This document shows positions 1 to 5,611 of a DNA stretch of 5,611 nt, in pieces. The stretch covers positions 1 to 5,611 of the forward strand of contig CAJVZX010000046.1 of the NCBI GenBank assembly GCA_913020625.1, read 5' to 3'. Under the pieces are notes generated by a model that saw only the letters and a list, made by a program, of their open reading frames with translations, was not told the DNA's origin and did no database searches. The DNA is from an uncultured Pelagibacterales bacterium. Its GTDB lineage: Bacteria; Pseudomonadota; Alphaproteobacteria; Pelagibacterales; Pelagibacteraceae. How positions within the stretch are numbered: position 1 is the stretch's first letter; every line of letters starts with the position of its first letter. A program made the position numbers and the translations under genes.

Positions 1-1
1 T

Positions 2-76
2 ATAAAGAAATATTTTGTGAGTTATTTCAAAGTTTATATTAATGTAAAGAGAAATTCGCATGTCATCAATAAGTAA
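2..76 (+). pseudogene. 3' tail of an upstream reading frame, possibly the GlmU uridylyltransferase half
   Basis: This frame is open from the first bases of the window to a TAA at 74-76 and overlaps the annotated glmU start at 60 by 17 bases. Its last residues read Arg-Asn-Ser-His-Val-Ile-Asn-Lys. If the A at 71 is skipped, the reading passes into the downstream glmU frame as Val-Ile-Asn-Ser-Lys-Lys-Lys-Ile-Ala. That resembles the Gly-Val/Ile-Asn-Ser/Asn-Arg/Lys hinge ending the uridylyltransferase domain in bifunctional GlmU proteins. The other two frames are closed nearby: one has a TAA at 40-42 and the other a TAA at 45-47. I infer that this is the end of the N-terminal GlmU domain, separated from its partner by a one-base shift. 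It could instead be the end of an unrelated upstream gene, because only about 24 residues are visible and the first 18 are not clearly GlmU-like. Confidence 0.35.
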
Positions 77-698
77 AAAAAAAATAGCTATAATAGAAAA
101 AAATAATCAAGAAAAATTGCGCAATCAGGCAATGAAAATAGGTGTTACGTTAAAATTTCCGGAAACTGTTTTTTTATCTCAAGATACAAAATTTGGAAAA
201 AATGTCATTATTAATCCGTATGTTGTAATTGGAAAAAAAACAAAAATTGGAAGCAATGTTGAAATTTTGCCATTTACACATATTGAAAATGCTACTTTGG
301 AATCAAATGTAAAGGTTGGTCCCTTTTCAAGAATAAGACCAGGATCTTTTTTATCTAAAGGCTCAAAAATTGGAAATTTTGTTGAAGTTAAAAAAAGTAA
401 ATTAGGTCAAAATTCAAAAGTTAATCACTTATCTTATATTGGAGATGCTTTAATTGGGAAAGATGTAAATATTGGTGCAGGAACAATTACTTGTAACTAT
501 GATGGTAAAAAGAAAAATACAACTAAAATTTTAGATGGAGCTTTTATAGGTTCTAACACAGCTTTAATAGCACCAATTAAAATTGGAAAAAAAGCTTTAG
601 TAGGAGCTGGATCAACTTTGACCAAGAATGTTAAAGATAAATCTTTAGCATTAGCAAGGGCTAATCAAGTGGAAATCAAAAATTATAAGAAAAAATAA
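60..698 (+). CDS. glmU: GlmU C-terminal domain: glucosamine-1-phosphate N-acetyltransferase (stand-alone or split GlmU)
   Basis: The 212-residue product matches the second half of bifunctional GlmU, which transfers acetyl from acetyl-CoA to glucosamine-1-phosphate in the cytoplasm. Residues about 1-27 are the linker helix, 35-190 a left-handed beta-helix of hexapeptide repeats, and 191-212 a basic tail. By ungapped comparison with remembered E. coli GlmU, the active-site set is complete: Arg93 (R333), Lys111 (K351), His123 (catalytic H363), Tyr126 (Y366), Asn137 (N377) and Lys152 (K392). The acetyl-CoA-binding Cys-Asn-Tyr-Asp-Gly segment is at 145-149. The uridylyltransferase half of about 225 residues is absent from this frame, which has a TAA at 45-47. 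ATG 60 falls where E. coli residue 224 would be and has only a weak purine-rich stretch (46-52) ahead of it. The stop overlaps glmS by one base. The identity of the domain is near certain; whether the gene is intact, split or frameshifted is open. Confidence 0.88.
   Translation: MSSISKKKIAIIEKNNQEKLRNQAMKIGVTLKFPETVFLSQDTKFGKNVIINPYVVIGKKTKIGSNVEILPFTHIENATLESNVKVGPFSRIRPGSFLSKGSKIGNFVEVKKSKLGQNSKVNHLSYIGDALIGKDVNIGAGTITCNYDGKKKNTTKILDGAFIGSNTALIAPIKIGKKALVGAGSTLTKNVKDKSLALARANQVEIKNYKKK
75..84 (+). repeat. A10 homopolymer just inside the glmU start
   Basis: Ten consecutive A residues encode Lys6-Lys8 and the start of Ile9. Such tracts are prone to polymerase slippage and to sequencing indels. 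The tract lies next to the suspected frame break. A length change within it would not by itself join the upstream frame to glmU, because the upstream frame's TAA (74-76) uses only the first two A residues and survives. Confidence 0.8.
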
Positions 699-2515
699 TG
701 TGTGGAATAATAGGTATAGCTAGCAATAAATCTGTTACATCAAATATAATTCAATCATTAAAAAAATTAGAGTACAGAGGTTATGATTCAGCAGGAATAG
801 CAACAATTACAAAAGGGGAAATAGATGAAAATAAATGTACGGGAAGAGTTGATAATCTTGAAAAAATACTATTTAAAAATCCCTCAAGTGGAGTTCTAGG
901 TATTGGTCATGTTAGATGGGCAACACATGGTGTCCCCAATCAAGTAAATGCACATCCACATTCATCCGAGGAAGTTTCTGTTGTTCATAATGGTATTATT
1001 GAAAATTCTAGCGAATTAAAAAAAGATTTAGAAAAGAAAGGTTATAGATTTAAATCTCAAACAGATACTGAGGTTATAACTTTTTTGCTTACAGATTTTT
1101 TAAAAAATTTTGATTTAATAAACACAATAAATAAAACCCTAGAAAAACTTCATGGCAGTTTTGCTTTAGGGATTATTTTTAAAAAATATAATAATATTGT
1201 AGTAGGAGCTAGAAGAGGAAGTCCTTTGGCGGTTGGGTATGGTCATGAAGAAAATTACCTTGGATCAGATTCTTACGCACTTAAATCAATGACAAATAAA
1301 ATTACATATTTAGATGATGGAGACATATGTGTTTTAACAAATAACAAGGTTGAATTTTATAACTCAACAAATATTAAGATAAATAAAGAAGTTTTAACAC
1401 TTTCTGATGACAAACATATTGCTGAAAAGGGAGACTATAAAGACTTTATGTCTAAAGAAATTTATGAACAAAATATTACTGCAAAAACTTGTATTAAGGA
1501 ATATATAGATCAATTGAGAGGAGATATAAATTTATATAATTTTCCAATTAAACCTCAGGAAATTGAAAAAATAATTTTAATTGGTTGTGGTACCGCATAT
1601 CACGCATGTCTTACGTCAAAGTATTGGTTTGAGGAACTGACAACCATTCCAATTGAAATCGATGTAGCTTCAGAATTTAGATACAGAAAACTTCAATTTA
1701 ATAAAAAAAATTTATACGTTTTTGTATCTCAATCTGGAGAAACTGCAGATACATTTGCGGCTCTTGATTTATGTAAAAAAAATAATGTAATAACTTGTTC
1801 TATTATAAATGTAGTTGAAAGTTCTATAGCGAGAACTTCAGATTTTGTTTTACCTATTCATGCTGGTCCAGAAATAGGTGTAGCTTCTACCAAAGCTTTT
1901 ATTGGGCAAATGTTAGTACTTTATATTTTATCTTTAAAAATTTCTGAAGCTAGAAAGGAAATTTCAAAATTAGATTATATTAAAAAAATTACTGAACTTA
2001 AAACACTTCCTGATTTAATAAAAAAAACACTGGAATGTGAGGATAAAATTCAAGTTATTGCAAAAGATTTTTTAGAGGCAAAAGGGACAATTTTTTTAGG
2101 TCGTGGTTCATCTTTTCCTATAGCTTTAGAAGGTGCGTTAAAACTTAAGGAATTATCTTACTTACATGCAGAAGGCTATCCTGCTGGAGAAATGAAACAT
2201 GGTCCTCTAGCTTTAATTGAAGAAGGTTTGCCTGTTGTAGTTTTAGCTCCAAAAGATAAATATTTTGAAAAAACAATTTCAAATATGCAGGAAGTTATAG
2301 CAAGAGGTGGTAAAGTATTTCTGATAACAAATGAAAGTAAAAATATAATAAGTGAAAACATAAGATTTACATTAGAGATATCAAAGACAGACGATTATTT
2401 AACACCATTTCTTATGACTATACCGTTACAACTATTAGCTTATCATGTAGCATCATTAAAAAATTTAGATATCGACAAGCCCAGAAATTTGGCTAAATCA
2501 GTAACGGTGGAATAA
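698..2515 (+). CDS. glmS: Glutamine--fructose-6-phosphate aminotransferase (isomerizing), GlmS
   Basis: The 605-residue product makes glucosamine-6-phosphate from fructose-6-phosphate and glutamine, the committed step toward UDP-GlcNAc. The start is fixed by chemistry: ATG 698 puts the nucleophile at Cys2, which must become N-terminal after Met removal. The class II glutaminase domain (about 2-240) shows Arg73 within His-Val-Arg-Trp-Ala-Thr-His-Gly (71-78), the oxyanion pair Asn98-Gly99, and Asp123. The two sugar-isomerase (SIS) domains span roughly 290-425 and 450-595. They carry Gly-Cys-Gly-Thr (296-299), Ser-Gln-Ser-Gly-Glu-Thr (344-349), Lys482, Glu485 and His501 in the sugar site, and Lys600 near the end, equivalent to the E. 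coli Schiff-base Lys603. The length is close to the 609 residues of E. coli GlmS. Its ATG shares one base with the glmU stop (TAATG) and has no good ribosome-binding site of its own, so translation probably depends on glmU. No glmS ribozyme is visible upstream. The gene appears intact. Confidence 0.98.
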   Translation: MCGIIGIASNKSVTSNIIQSLKKLEYRGYDSAGIATITKGEIDENKCTGRVDNLEKILFKNPSSGVLGIGHVRWATHGVPNQVNAHPHSSEEVSVVHNGIIENSSELKKDLEKKGYRFKSQTDTEVITFLLTDFLKNFDLINTINKTLEKLHGSFALGIIFKKYNNIVVGARRGSPLAVGYGHEENYLGSDSYALKSMTNKITYLDDGDICVLTNNKVEFYNSTNIKINKEVLTLSDDKHIAEKGDYKDFMSKEIYEQNITAKTCIKEYIDQLRGDINLYNFPIKPQEIEKIILIGCGTAYHACLTSKYWFEELTTIPIEIDVASEFRYRKLQFNKKNLYVFVSQSGETADTFAALDLCKKNNVITCSIINVVESSIARTSDFVLPIHAGPEIGVASTKAFIGQMLVLYILSLKISEARKEISKLDYIKKITELKTLPDLIKKTLECEDKIQVIAKDFLEAKGTIFLGRGSSFPIALEGALKLKELSYLHAEGYPAGEMKHGPLALIEEGLPVVVLAPKDKYFEKTISNMQEVIARGGKVFLITNESKNIISENIRFTLEISKTDDYLTPFLMTIPLQLLAYHVASLKNLDIDKPRNLAKSVTVE

Positions 2516-2528
2516 AAAAGACTCTTTT
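2516..2528 (+). terminator. Weak hairpin after glmS
   Basis: Directly after the glmS stop, AAAAG (2516-2520) pairs with CTTTT (2524-2528) across a three-base ACT loop. The 3' arm is itself T-rich. The stem is only five pairs with one G-C, so it is a marginal intrinsic terminator. Its position between glmS and the next gene is what supports it. AT-rich sequence makes such short stems common by chance. Confidence 0.28.
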
Positions 2529-2545
2529 ATCTAATATATTCTACC

Positions 2546-2574
2546 TTGGTTTTTCAGTCTGTATAGATTATATA
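2546..2574 (+). promoter_or_regulatory. Possible sigma70-type promoter for the DAHP synthase gene
   Basis: TTGGTT (2546-2551) and TATATA (2569-2574) are separated by 17 bases. They match the -35 and -10 consensus at three and four of six positions. Transcription would begin near 2581, leaving a leader of only about nine bases before the preferred ATG at 2590. The gap of 74 bases after glmS, compared with overlaps elsewhere, suits a new transcription unit. A -10-like match is easy to find in such AT-rich DNA, so support is modest. Confidence 0.3.
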
Positions 2575-2589
2575 TACCTTGAGTTGAAT

Positions 2590-3969
2590 ATGAAAAAATG
2601 GACATTAAACAGTTGGAGAAATTATCCAGTTAAACACATCCCCAAATATGAGGATGAAAAAGAACTTGCTATGGTTTTAAAAAAAGTAAGTTCGTTTCCA
2701 CCTTTAGTTTTTGCTGGTGAGACAAGAGCTTTAAAAAAATCACTTGCCCAAGTTGTGGAAGGAAAAGCTTTTCTTTTGCAAGGTGGTGACTGTGCTGAGA
2801 GCTTTGCAGAATTTCATCCTGATAACATTAGAGATACTTTTAAAGTTATTTTACAAATGGCTCTTGTTCTAACTTTTTCTGCATCTTTGCCAGTGATTAA
2901 AGTAGGAAGAATAGCTGGACAATTTTCAAAACCTAGAAGTTTGCCAGTTGAGGTCAAAGATGGGAAAGAACTTCCAGCATATTTAGGTGACAACATAAAT
3001 GGAATTGAATTTAGTAAAGCAGCAAGAAAACCGGATGCAAAAAGATTATTCAAAGCGTATTCGCAAGCCGCTTCCACATTAAACTTACTAAGAGCACTAT
3101 CCCAAGGTGGGTTTGCTGATTTAAAAAAAATTCATTTATGGAATTTAGGATTTATAAAAAAAAGTCCTGAAGGGAAAAAATTTAAAGAAATTGATAATAA
3201 AATAAGTGACGCATTATCTTTTATAGAAGCGTGTGGTTTGCATCCAGACCACAATAGAAGATTGAGGACAGTAAATTTTTATACTTCTCATGAAGCTTTA
3301 CTTTTGCCTTTTGAACAATCAATGACAAGAATAGATTCAACTTCTGGAACATATCATGATACATCGGCGCATTTTGTTTGGATTGGAGACAGAACAAGAC
3401 AGCCAGATGGAGGACATGTGGAATTTTGTAGAGGAATTGAAAATCCAATTGGTATTAAATGTGGACCAACTTTGAAGGACTCTGAATTAGTTAAACTTTG
3501 TAATATTTTAAATCCTAAAAATGAGTCAGGAAGAATAACTCTTATATCAAGATTTGGAGCAGATAATGTTGAAAAACATTTACCAAAATTAATTAGATCG
3601 GTTAAAAGAGAAGGTTTCAATGTGGTCTGGTCTTGTGATCCAATGCACGGCAATACAATCAAGTCTGCAACTGGTTTTAAAACTAGACCTTTTAATAATG
3701 TAGTAAAAGAAGTTAAAAGAGTATTTGGAGTTCACAAAGCCGAAGGTAGTTATGCTGGTGGGCTTCACATAGAAATGACTGGACAAAATGTTACCGAATG
3801 TACTGGCGGTGCTCAAAGAATATCAGAGAAAGATTTATCAAATAGATATCATACTCACTGCGATCCTAGACTTAACGCAAACCAAGCTTTAGAATTAGCG
3901 TTCTTAATTTCTGACGAAATAAAGAAAAATTCACAATATTCAAAGAGTATTATTCAAGCAGTATCTTAA
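2590..3969 (+). CDS. Class II 3-deoxy-7-phosphoheptulonate (DAHP) synthase
   Basis: The 459-residue product condenses phosphoenolpyruvate with erythrose-4-phosphate, the first step of the shikimate pathway to aromatic amino acids. It is the plant/Mycobacterium-like class II type, as usual in alphaproteobacteria. The metal site is complete: Cys68 in Gly-Gly-Asp-Cys-Ala-Glu, His353 in Cys-Asp-Pro-Met-His-Gly-Asn, Glu395 in His-Ile-Glu-Met-Thr-Gly, and Asp425 in Cys-Asp-Pro-Arg-Leu-Asn. Residues expected to bind phosphoenolpyruvate are Arg107, Arg270, Lys290 and Arg321. The family blocks Asn-Phe-Tyr-Thr-Ser-His-Glu (229-235) and Asp-Arg-Thr-Arg-Gln-Pro-Asp-Gly (267-274) are also present. I chose ATG 2590 over the in-frame TTG at 2584: homologues usually begin Met-x-x-Trp-x-x-x-Ser-Trp-Arg, and GAG at 2581-2583 sits six bases upstream as a weak ribosome-binding site. 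Length is normal and no defect is visible. Gene symbols differ between genomes (aroG, aroF, aroH), so none is given. Confidence 0.96.
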   Translation: MKKWTLNSWRNYPVKHIPKYEDEKELAMVLKKVSSFPPLVFAGETRALKKSLAQVVEGKAFLLQGGDCAESFAEFHPDNIRDTFKVILQMALVLTFSASLPVIKVGRIAGQFSKPRSLPVEVKDGKELPAYLGDNINGIEFSKAARKPDAKRLFKAYSQAASTLNLLRALSQGGFADLKKIHLWNLGFIKKSPEGKKFKEIDNKISDALSFIEACGLHPDHNRRLRTVNFYTSHEALLLPFEQSMTRIDSTSGTYHDTSAHFVWIGDRTRQPDGGHVEFCRGIENPIGIKCGPTLKDSELVKLCNILNPKNESGRITLISRFGADNVEKHLPKLIRSVKREGFNVVWSCDPMHGNTIKSATGFKTRPFNNVVKEVKRVFGVHKAEGSYAGGLHIEMTGQNVTECTGGAQRISEKDLSNRYHTHCDPRLNANQALELAFLISDEIKKNSQYSKSIIQAVS

Positions 3970-3993
3970 TAATTGAATTTTAATTATTAAGAT
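3963..3993 (+). terminator. Perfect 12-bp inverted repeat across the DAHP synthase stop codon
   Basis: ATCTTAATAATT (3963-3974) is followed by a seven-base loop (3975-3981) and its exact reverse complement (3982-3993). The stop codon TAA (3967-3969) lies in the 5' arm. A short TTTT run follows at 3997-4000. The stem has one G-C pair, so it is less stable than a classical terminator, but twelve uninterrupted pairs at a gene end in the gap before nadE fit an AT-rich intrinsic terminator. Since the repeat is nearly symmetric, it could also act as a 3'-end stabilising structure or a protein-binding palindrome. Confidence 0.5.
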
Positions 3994-4021
3994 CTATTTT
4001 AAGAATAGGATATTAATATTT

Positions 4022-4762
4022 ATGCAAACATCAGAAAGAATTGATTATATTAAAAATTGGATTAATGAATATTGTAAATCAATGTCTAAAGAACCCGACT
4101 CTTTAGTTGTAGGTATTTCAGGAGGAATAGATTCGTCAGTTACAAGTACCATTTGTGCTCTTACGGGAAAAAAAACTATTGTTCTTTCTATGCCAATAAA
4201 ACAAATAAAAGAACAACATGATCTAAGTTTAGAACATCAAAAATGGCTTGAAAATAAATTTAAAAATGTAAAAGGTTATTTAATTGATTTGGATGATGTT
4301 TTTGAATCTTTTAAAAATTCATTAAACCAATTTAATAATAAACATGGTTTAGCTAATTCTAGAGCTCGATTAAGAATGGCAACGCTTTATCAAGCAGCAA
4401 ATTTTAACAATGGTTTAGTTGTTGGAACAGGTAACAAAGTAGAAGATTTTGGTGTTGGTTTTTATACTAAATATGGAGATGGTGGCGTTGATATTTCGCC
4501 AATAGCAGATTGTACTAAATCTCAAGTCTGGGATATGGGAAAAGAATTAGGAATATTAGAGGAAATTATAAAAGCTCAACCTACTGACGGATTATGGGAT
4601 GATGGAAGAACCGATGTTGGTCAGTTGGGAATGTCCTATAAAGAATTAGAGGAAGCTATGAAGGATCCCAATAATAAAGGACACAAAAAATATTTAGAAA
4701 TAAGAAAAAGGAATTTGCATAAAATGAAACCAATTCCGGTTTGCAAAATGAAAAATGACTAA
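4022..4762 (+). CDS. nadE: NH3-dependent NAD+ synthetase
   Basis: The 246-residue product adenylates and amidates nicotinic acid adenine dinucleotide to NAD+, the last step of NAD synthesis. It consists of the synthetase domain alone. There is no N-terminal nitrilase-type glutaminase domain, so ammonia is the expected nitrogen donor. The ATP pyrophosphatase P-loop Ser-Gly-Gly-Ile-Asp-Ser-Ser is at 33-39. Other family blocks are Asn-Ser-Arg-Ala-Arg-Leu-Arg-Met (112-119), Gly-Thr-Gly-Asn-Lys-Val-Glu (135-141), Tyr-Thr-Lys-Tyr-Gly-Asp-Gly-Gly-Val-Asp (148-157) and Gly-Leu-Trp-Asp (190-193). It is slightly shorter than B. subtilis NadE (about 272 residues), but no core motif is missing. AGGA at 4007-4010, eleven bases before ATG 4022, is the best ribosome-binding site in the window, though its spacing is long. 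TTAAGA (3988-3993) and TATTAA (4011-4016), 17 bases apart, could be a weak promoter. The stop overlaps the cysS start. Confidence 0.95.
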   Translation: MQTSERIDYIKNWINEYCKSMSKEPDSLVVGISGGIDSSVTSTICALTGKKTIVLSMPIKQIKEQHDLSLEHQKWLENKFKNVKGYLIDLDDVFESFKNSLNQFNNKHGLANSRARLRMATLYQAANFNNGLVVGTGNKVEDFGVGFYTKYGDGGVDISPIADCTKSQVWDMGKELGILEEIIKAQPTDGLWDDGRTDVGQLGMSYKELEEAMKDPNNKGHKKYLEIRKRNLHKMKPIPVCKMKND

Positions 4763-5611
4763 AAATTTAAATCTCTTTAATACATTATCCAATAAAAAAG
4801 AAAAATTTGTGCCAATAGATAGTAATAAAGTTGGCATGTATGTTTGCGGTCCTACAGTTTATGATTTTCCTCATATTGGTAACGCAAGACCATTAGTGGT
4901 TTTTGATGTTTTGTTTAGACTTTTAAAAAAAATCTACGGTAAAAATAAAATTACTTATGTTAGAAATATTACTGATATAGATGATAAAATTATCGAGGCG
5001 TCAAAACAGAATAATAAAAGCATTAAAGAACTGACTAAAATTATTACAACTAGCTTTTACAAGGATTGTAAATATTTAAATTGTTTAGAACCAAATTTTG
5101 AGCCTAAAGCAACTGATCATATTAATGAAATGATAAGTATGGTTAAGAATTTAATAAAAAATAAACATGCATACGAAAATGAAAAACATGTTTATTTTTC
5201 TGTTTCTTCTTTTAAAGAATATGGAAAATTGTCAAATAAAAATTCAGAACAGTTAGTTGCTGGTTCAAGAGTTGAAGTTTCTAAATATAAAAAAGATCCA
5301 CTTGATTTTGTTCTTTGGAAACCTTCTGATATAGATGATCCCGGTTGGGATTCTCCATGGGGCAGGGGACGGCCTGGCTGGCATTTAGAATGTTCTGTTA
5401 TGAGTGAAAAATTTTTAGGTAAGAAATTTGACATTCACGGAGGTGGCCTTGATCTTGTTTTCCCTCACCATGAAAACGAAATTGCACAATCACGATGTGC
5501 TAACAATACAAATAGTTTTGCAAATTATTGGTTACATAATGGTTTTGTTACTTTTGGTAAAGAAAAGATGTCTAAATCTATTGGTAACATTGTTTCCTTG
5601 AATATGTTGAG
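4755..5611 (+). CDS. cysS: Cysteinyl-tRNA synthetase, 3' end cut by the window
   Basis: The 285 complete codons seen encode the N-terminal catalytic part of a class I aminoacyl-tRNA synthetase that charges tRNA-Cys. Cys31-Gly-Pro-Thr-Val-Tyr-Asp and the HIGH-like Pro-His-Ile-Gly-Asn-Ala-Arg (39-45) are near the start, and Lys-Met-Ser-Lys-Ser (271-275) near the visible end. The zinc ligands that recognise the cysteine thiol are present: Cys31, Cys213, His238 and Glu242 (E. coli C28, C209, H234, E238). The block Pro-Trp-Gly-Arg-Gly-Arg-Pro-Gly-Trp-His is at 201-210. E. coli CysS has 461 residues, so about 170 to 180 residues, including the helical DALR and anticodon-binding region, lie beyond the window. 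ATG 4755 overlaps the nadE stop by eight bases and has no obvious ribosome-binding site, implying coupled translation with nadE. No stop or frame break occurs in the visible part. Confidence 0.97.
   Translation, partial: MTKNLNLFNTLSNKKEKFVPIDSNKVGMYVCGPTVYDFPHIGNARPLVVFDVLFRLLKKIYGKNKITYVRNITDIDDKIIEASKQNNKSIKELTKIITTSFYKDCKYLNCLEPNFEPKATDHINEMISMVKNLIKNKHAYENEKHVYFSVSSFKEYGKLSNKNSEQLVAGSRVEVSKYKKDPLDFVLWKPSDIDDPGWDSPWGRGRPGWHLECSVMSEKFLGKKFDIHGGGLDLVFPHHENEIAQSRCANNTNSFANYWLHNGFVTFGKEKMSKSIGNIVSLNML

Noticed and set aside
40..60. A tRNA, riboswitch or dedicated leader ahead of glmU
   Set aside because: The space is too short, contains no stable stem and is largely covered by the upstream open frame.
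2176..2361. Minus-strand open frame of 61 codons opposite glmS
   Set aside because: It lies wholly within the well-supported glmS gene, has no recognisable motif and no ribosome-binding site; it is an antisense shadow.
2584..2589. TTG at 2584 as the DAHP synthase start
   Set aside because: It would add only two residues before the ATG at 2590. The family N-terminus begins at that ATG, and the GAG at 2581-2583 is better spaced for it.
2814..3816. Four minus-strand open frames of 75-102 codons opposite the DAHP synthase gene
   Set aside because: All mirror a highly conserved coding region, overlap one another in different frames and resemble no family I know. The sense-strand gene fully explains the sequence.
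5192..5434. Minus-strand open frame of 80 codons opposite cysS
   Set aside because: It is the antisense reading of the conserved catalytic part of cysS, including the GC-rich block. The sense frame runs open to the window edge with all CysS motifs.
1..5611. Mobile elements, CRISPR arrays, toxin-antitoxin or defence genes
   Set aside because: No transposase-like frame, terminal inverted repeats, target duplications or regularly spaced repeats are visible; the window is filled by five housekeeping genes.

Overview
The window is a compact, very AT-rich (roughly 30% GC by eye) stretch with all genes on the + strand. It fits a streamlined marine alphaproteobacterium of the SAR11/Pelagibacterales type. 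This assignment is inferred from base composition, near-exclusive AGA arginine codons, tiny intergenic gaps, a class II DAHP synthase, and the general look of the proteins; it was not tested by a search.

Layout. Positions 1-76 hold the tail of an open reading frame that runs in from outside the window. Positions 60-698 encode the acetyltransferase half of GlmU, starting inside the linker that normally joins it to the uridylyltransferase half. glmS (698-2515) overlaps the glmU stop in a TAATG junction. A 74-bp gap contains a weak hairpin, a possible promoter and a short direct repeat, and is followed by a class II DAHP synthase (2590-3969). A perfect 12-bp inverted repeat straddles that gene's stop codon. 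nadE (4022-4762) follows, and cysS (4755 to the window edge) overlaps nadE by 8 bp and is cut off by the window end, after both of its catalytic signature motifs. No stretch over 300 bases lacks a gene.

Function. GlmS and GlmU supply the first and last enzymes of UDP-GlcNAc synthesis; GlmM, which acts between them, is not in the window. The other three genes are housekeeping: entry into the shikimate pathway, the last step of NAD+ synthesis, and cysteinyl-tRNA formation. The hairpins suggest three transcription units: glmU-glmS, the DAHP synthase gene, and nadE-cysS.

The observation most worth checking is at the left edge. glmU looks interrupted by a one-base frameshift near position 71: skipping one A there joins an upstream frame, open to the window edge, to the GlmU linker and restores an Ile-Asn-Ser-Lys-Lys segment resembling the usual GlmU hinge. 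It may be a sequencing error, a decayed fusion or a real gene split. I found no mobile element, CRISPR array, RNA gene or novel multi-gene system.
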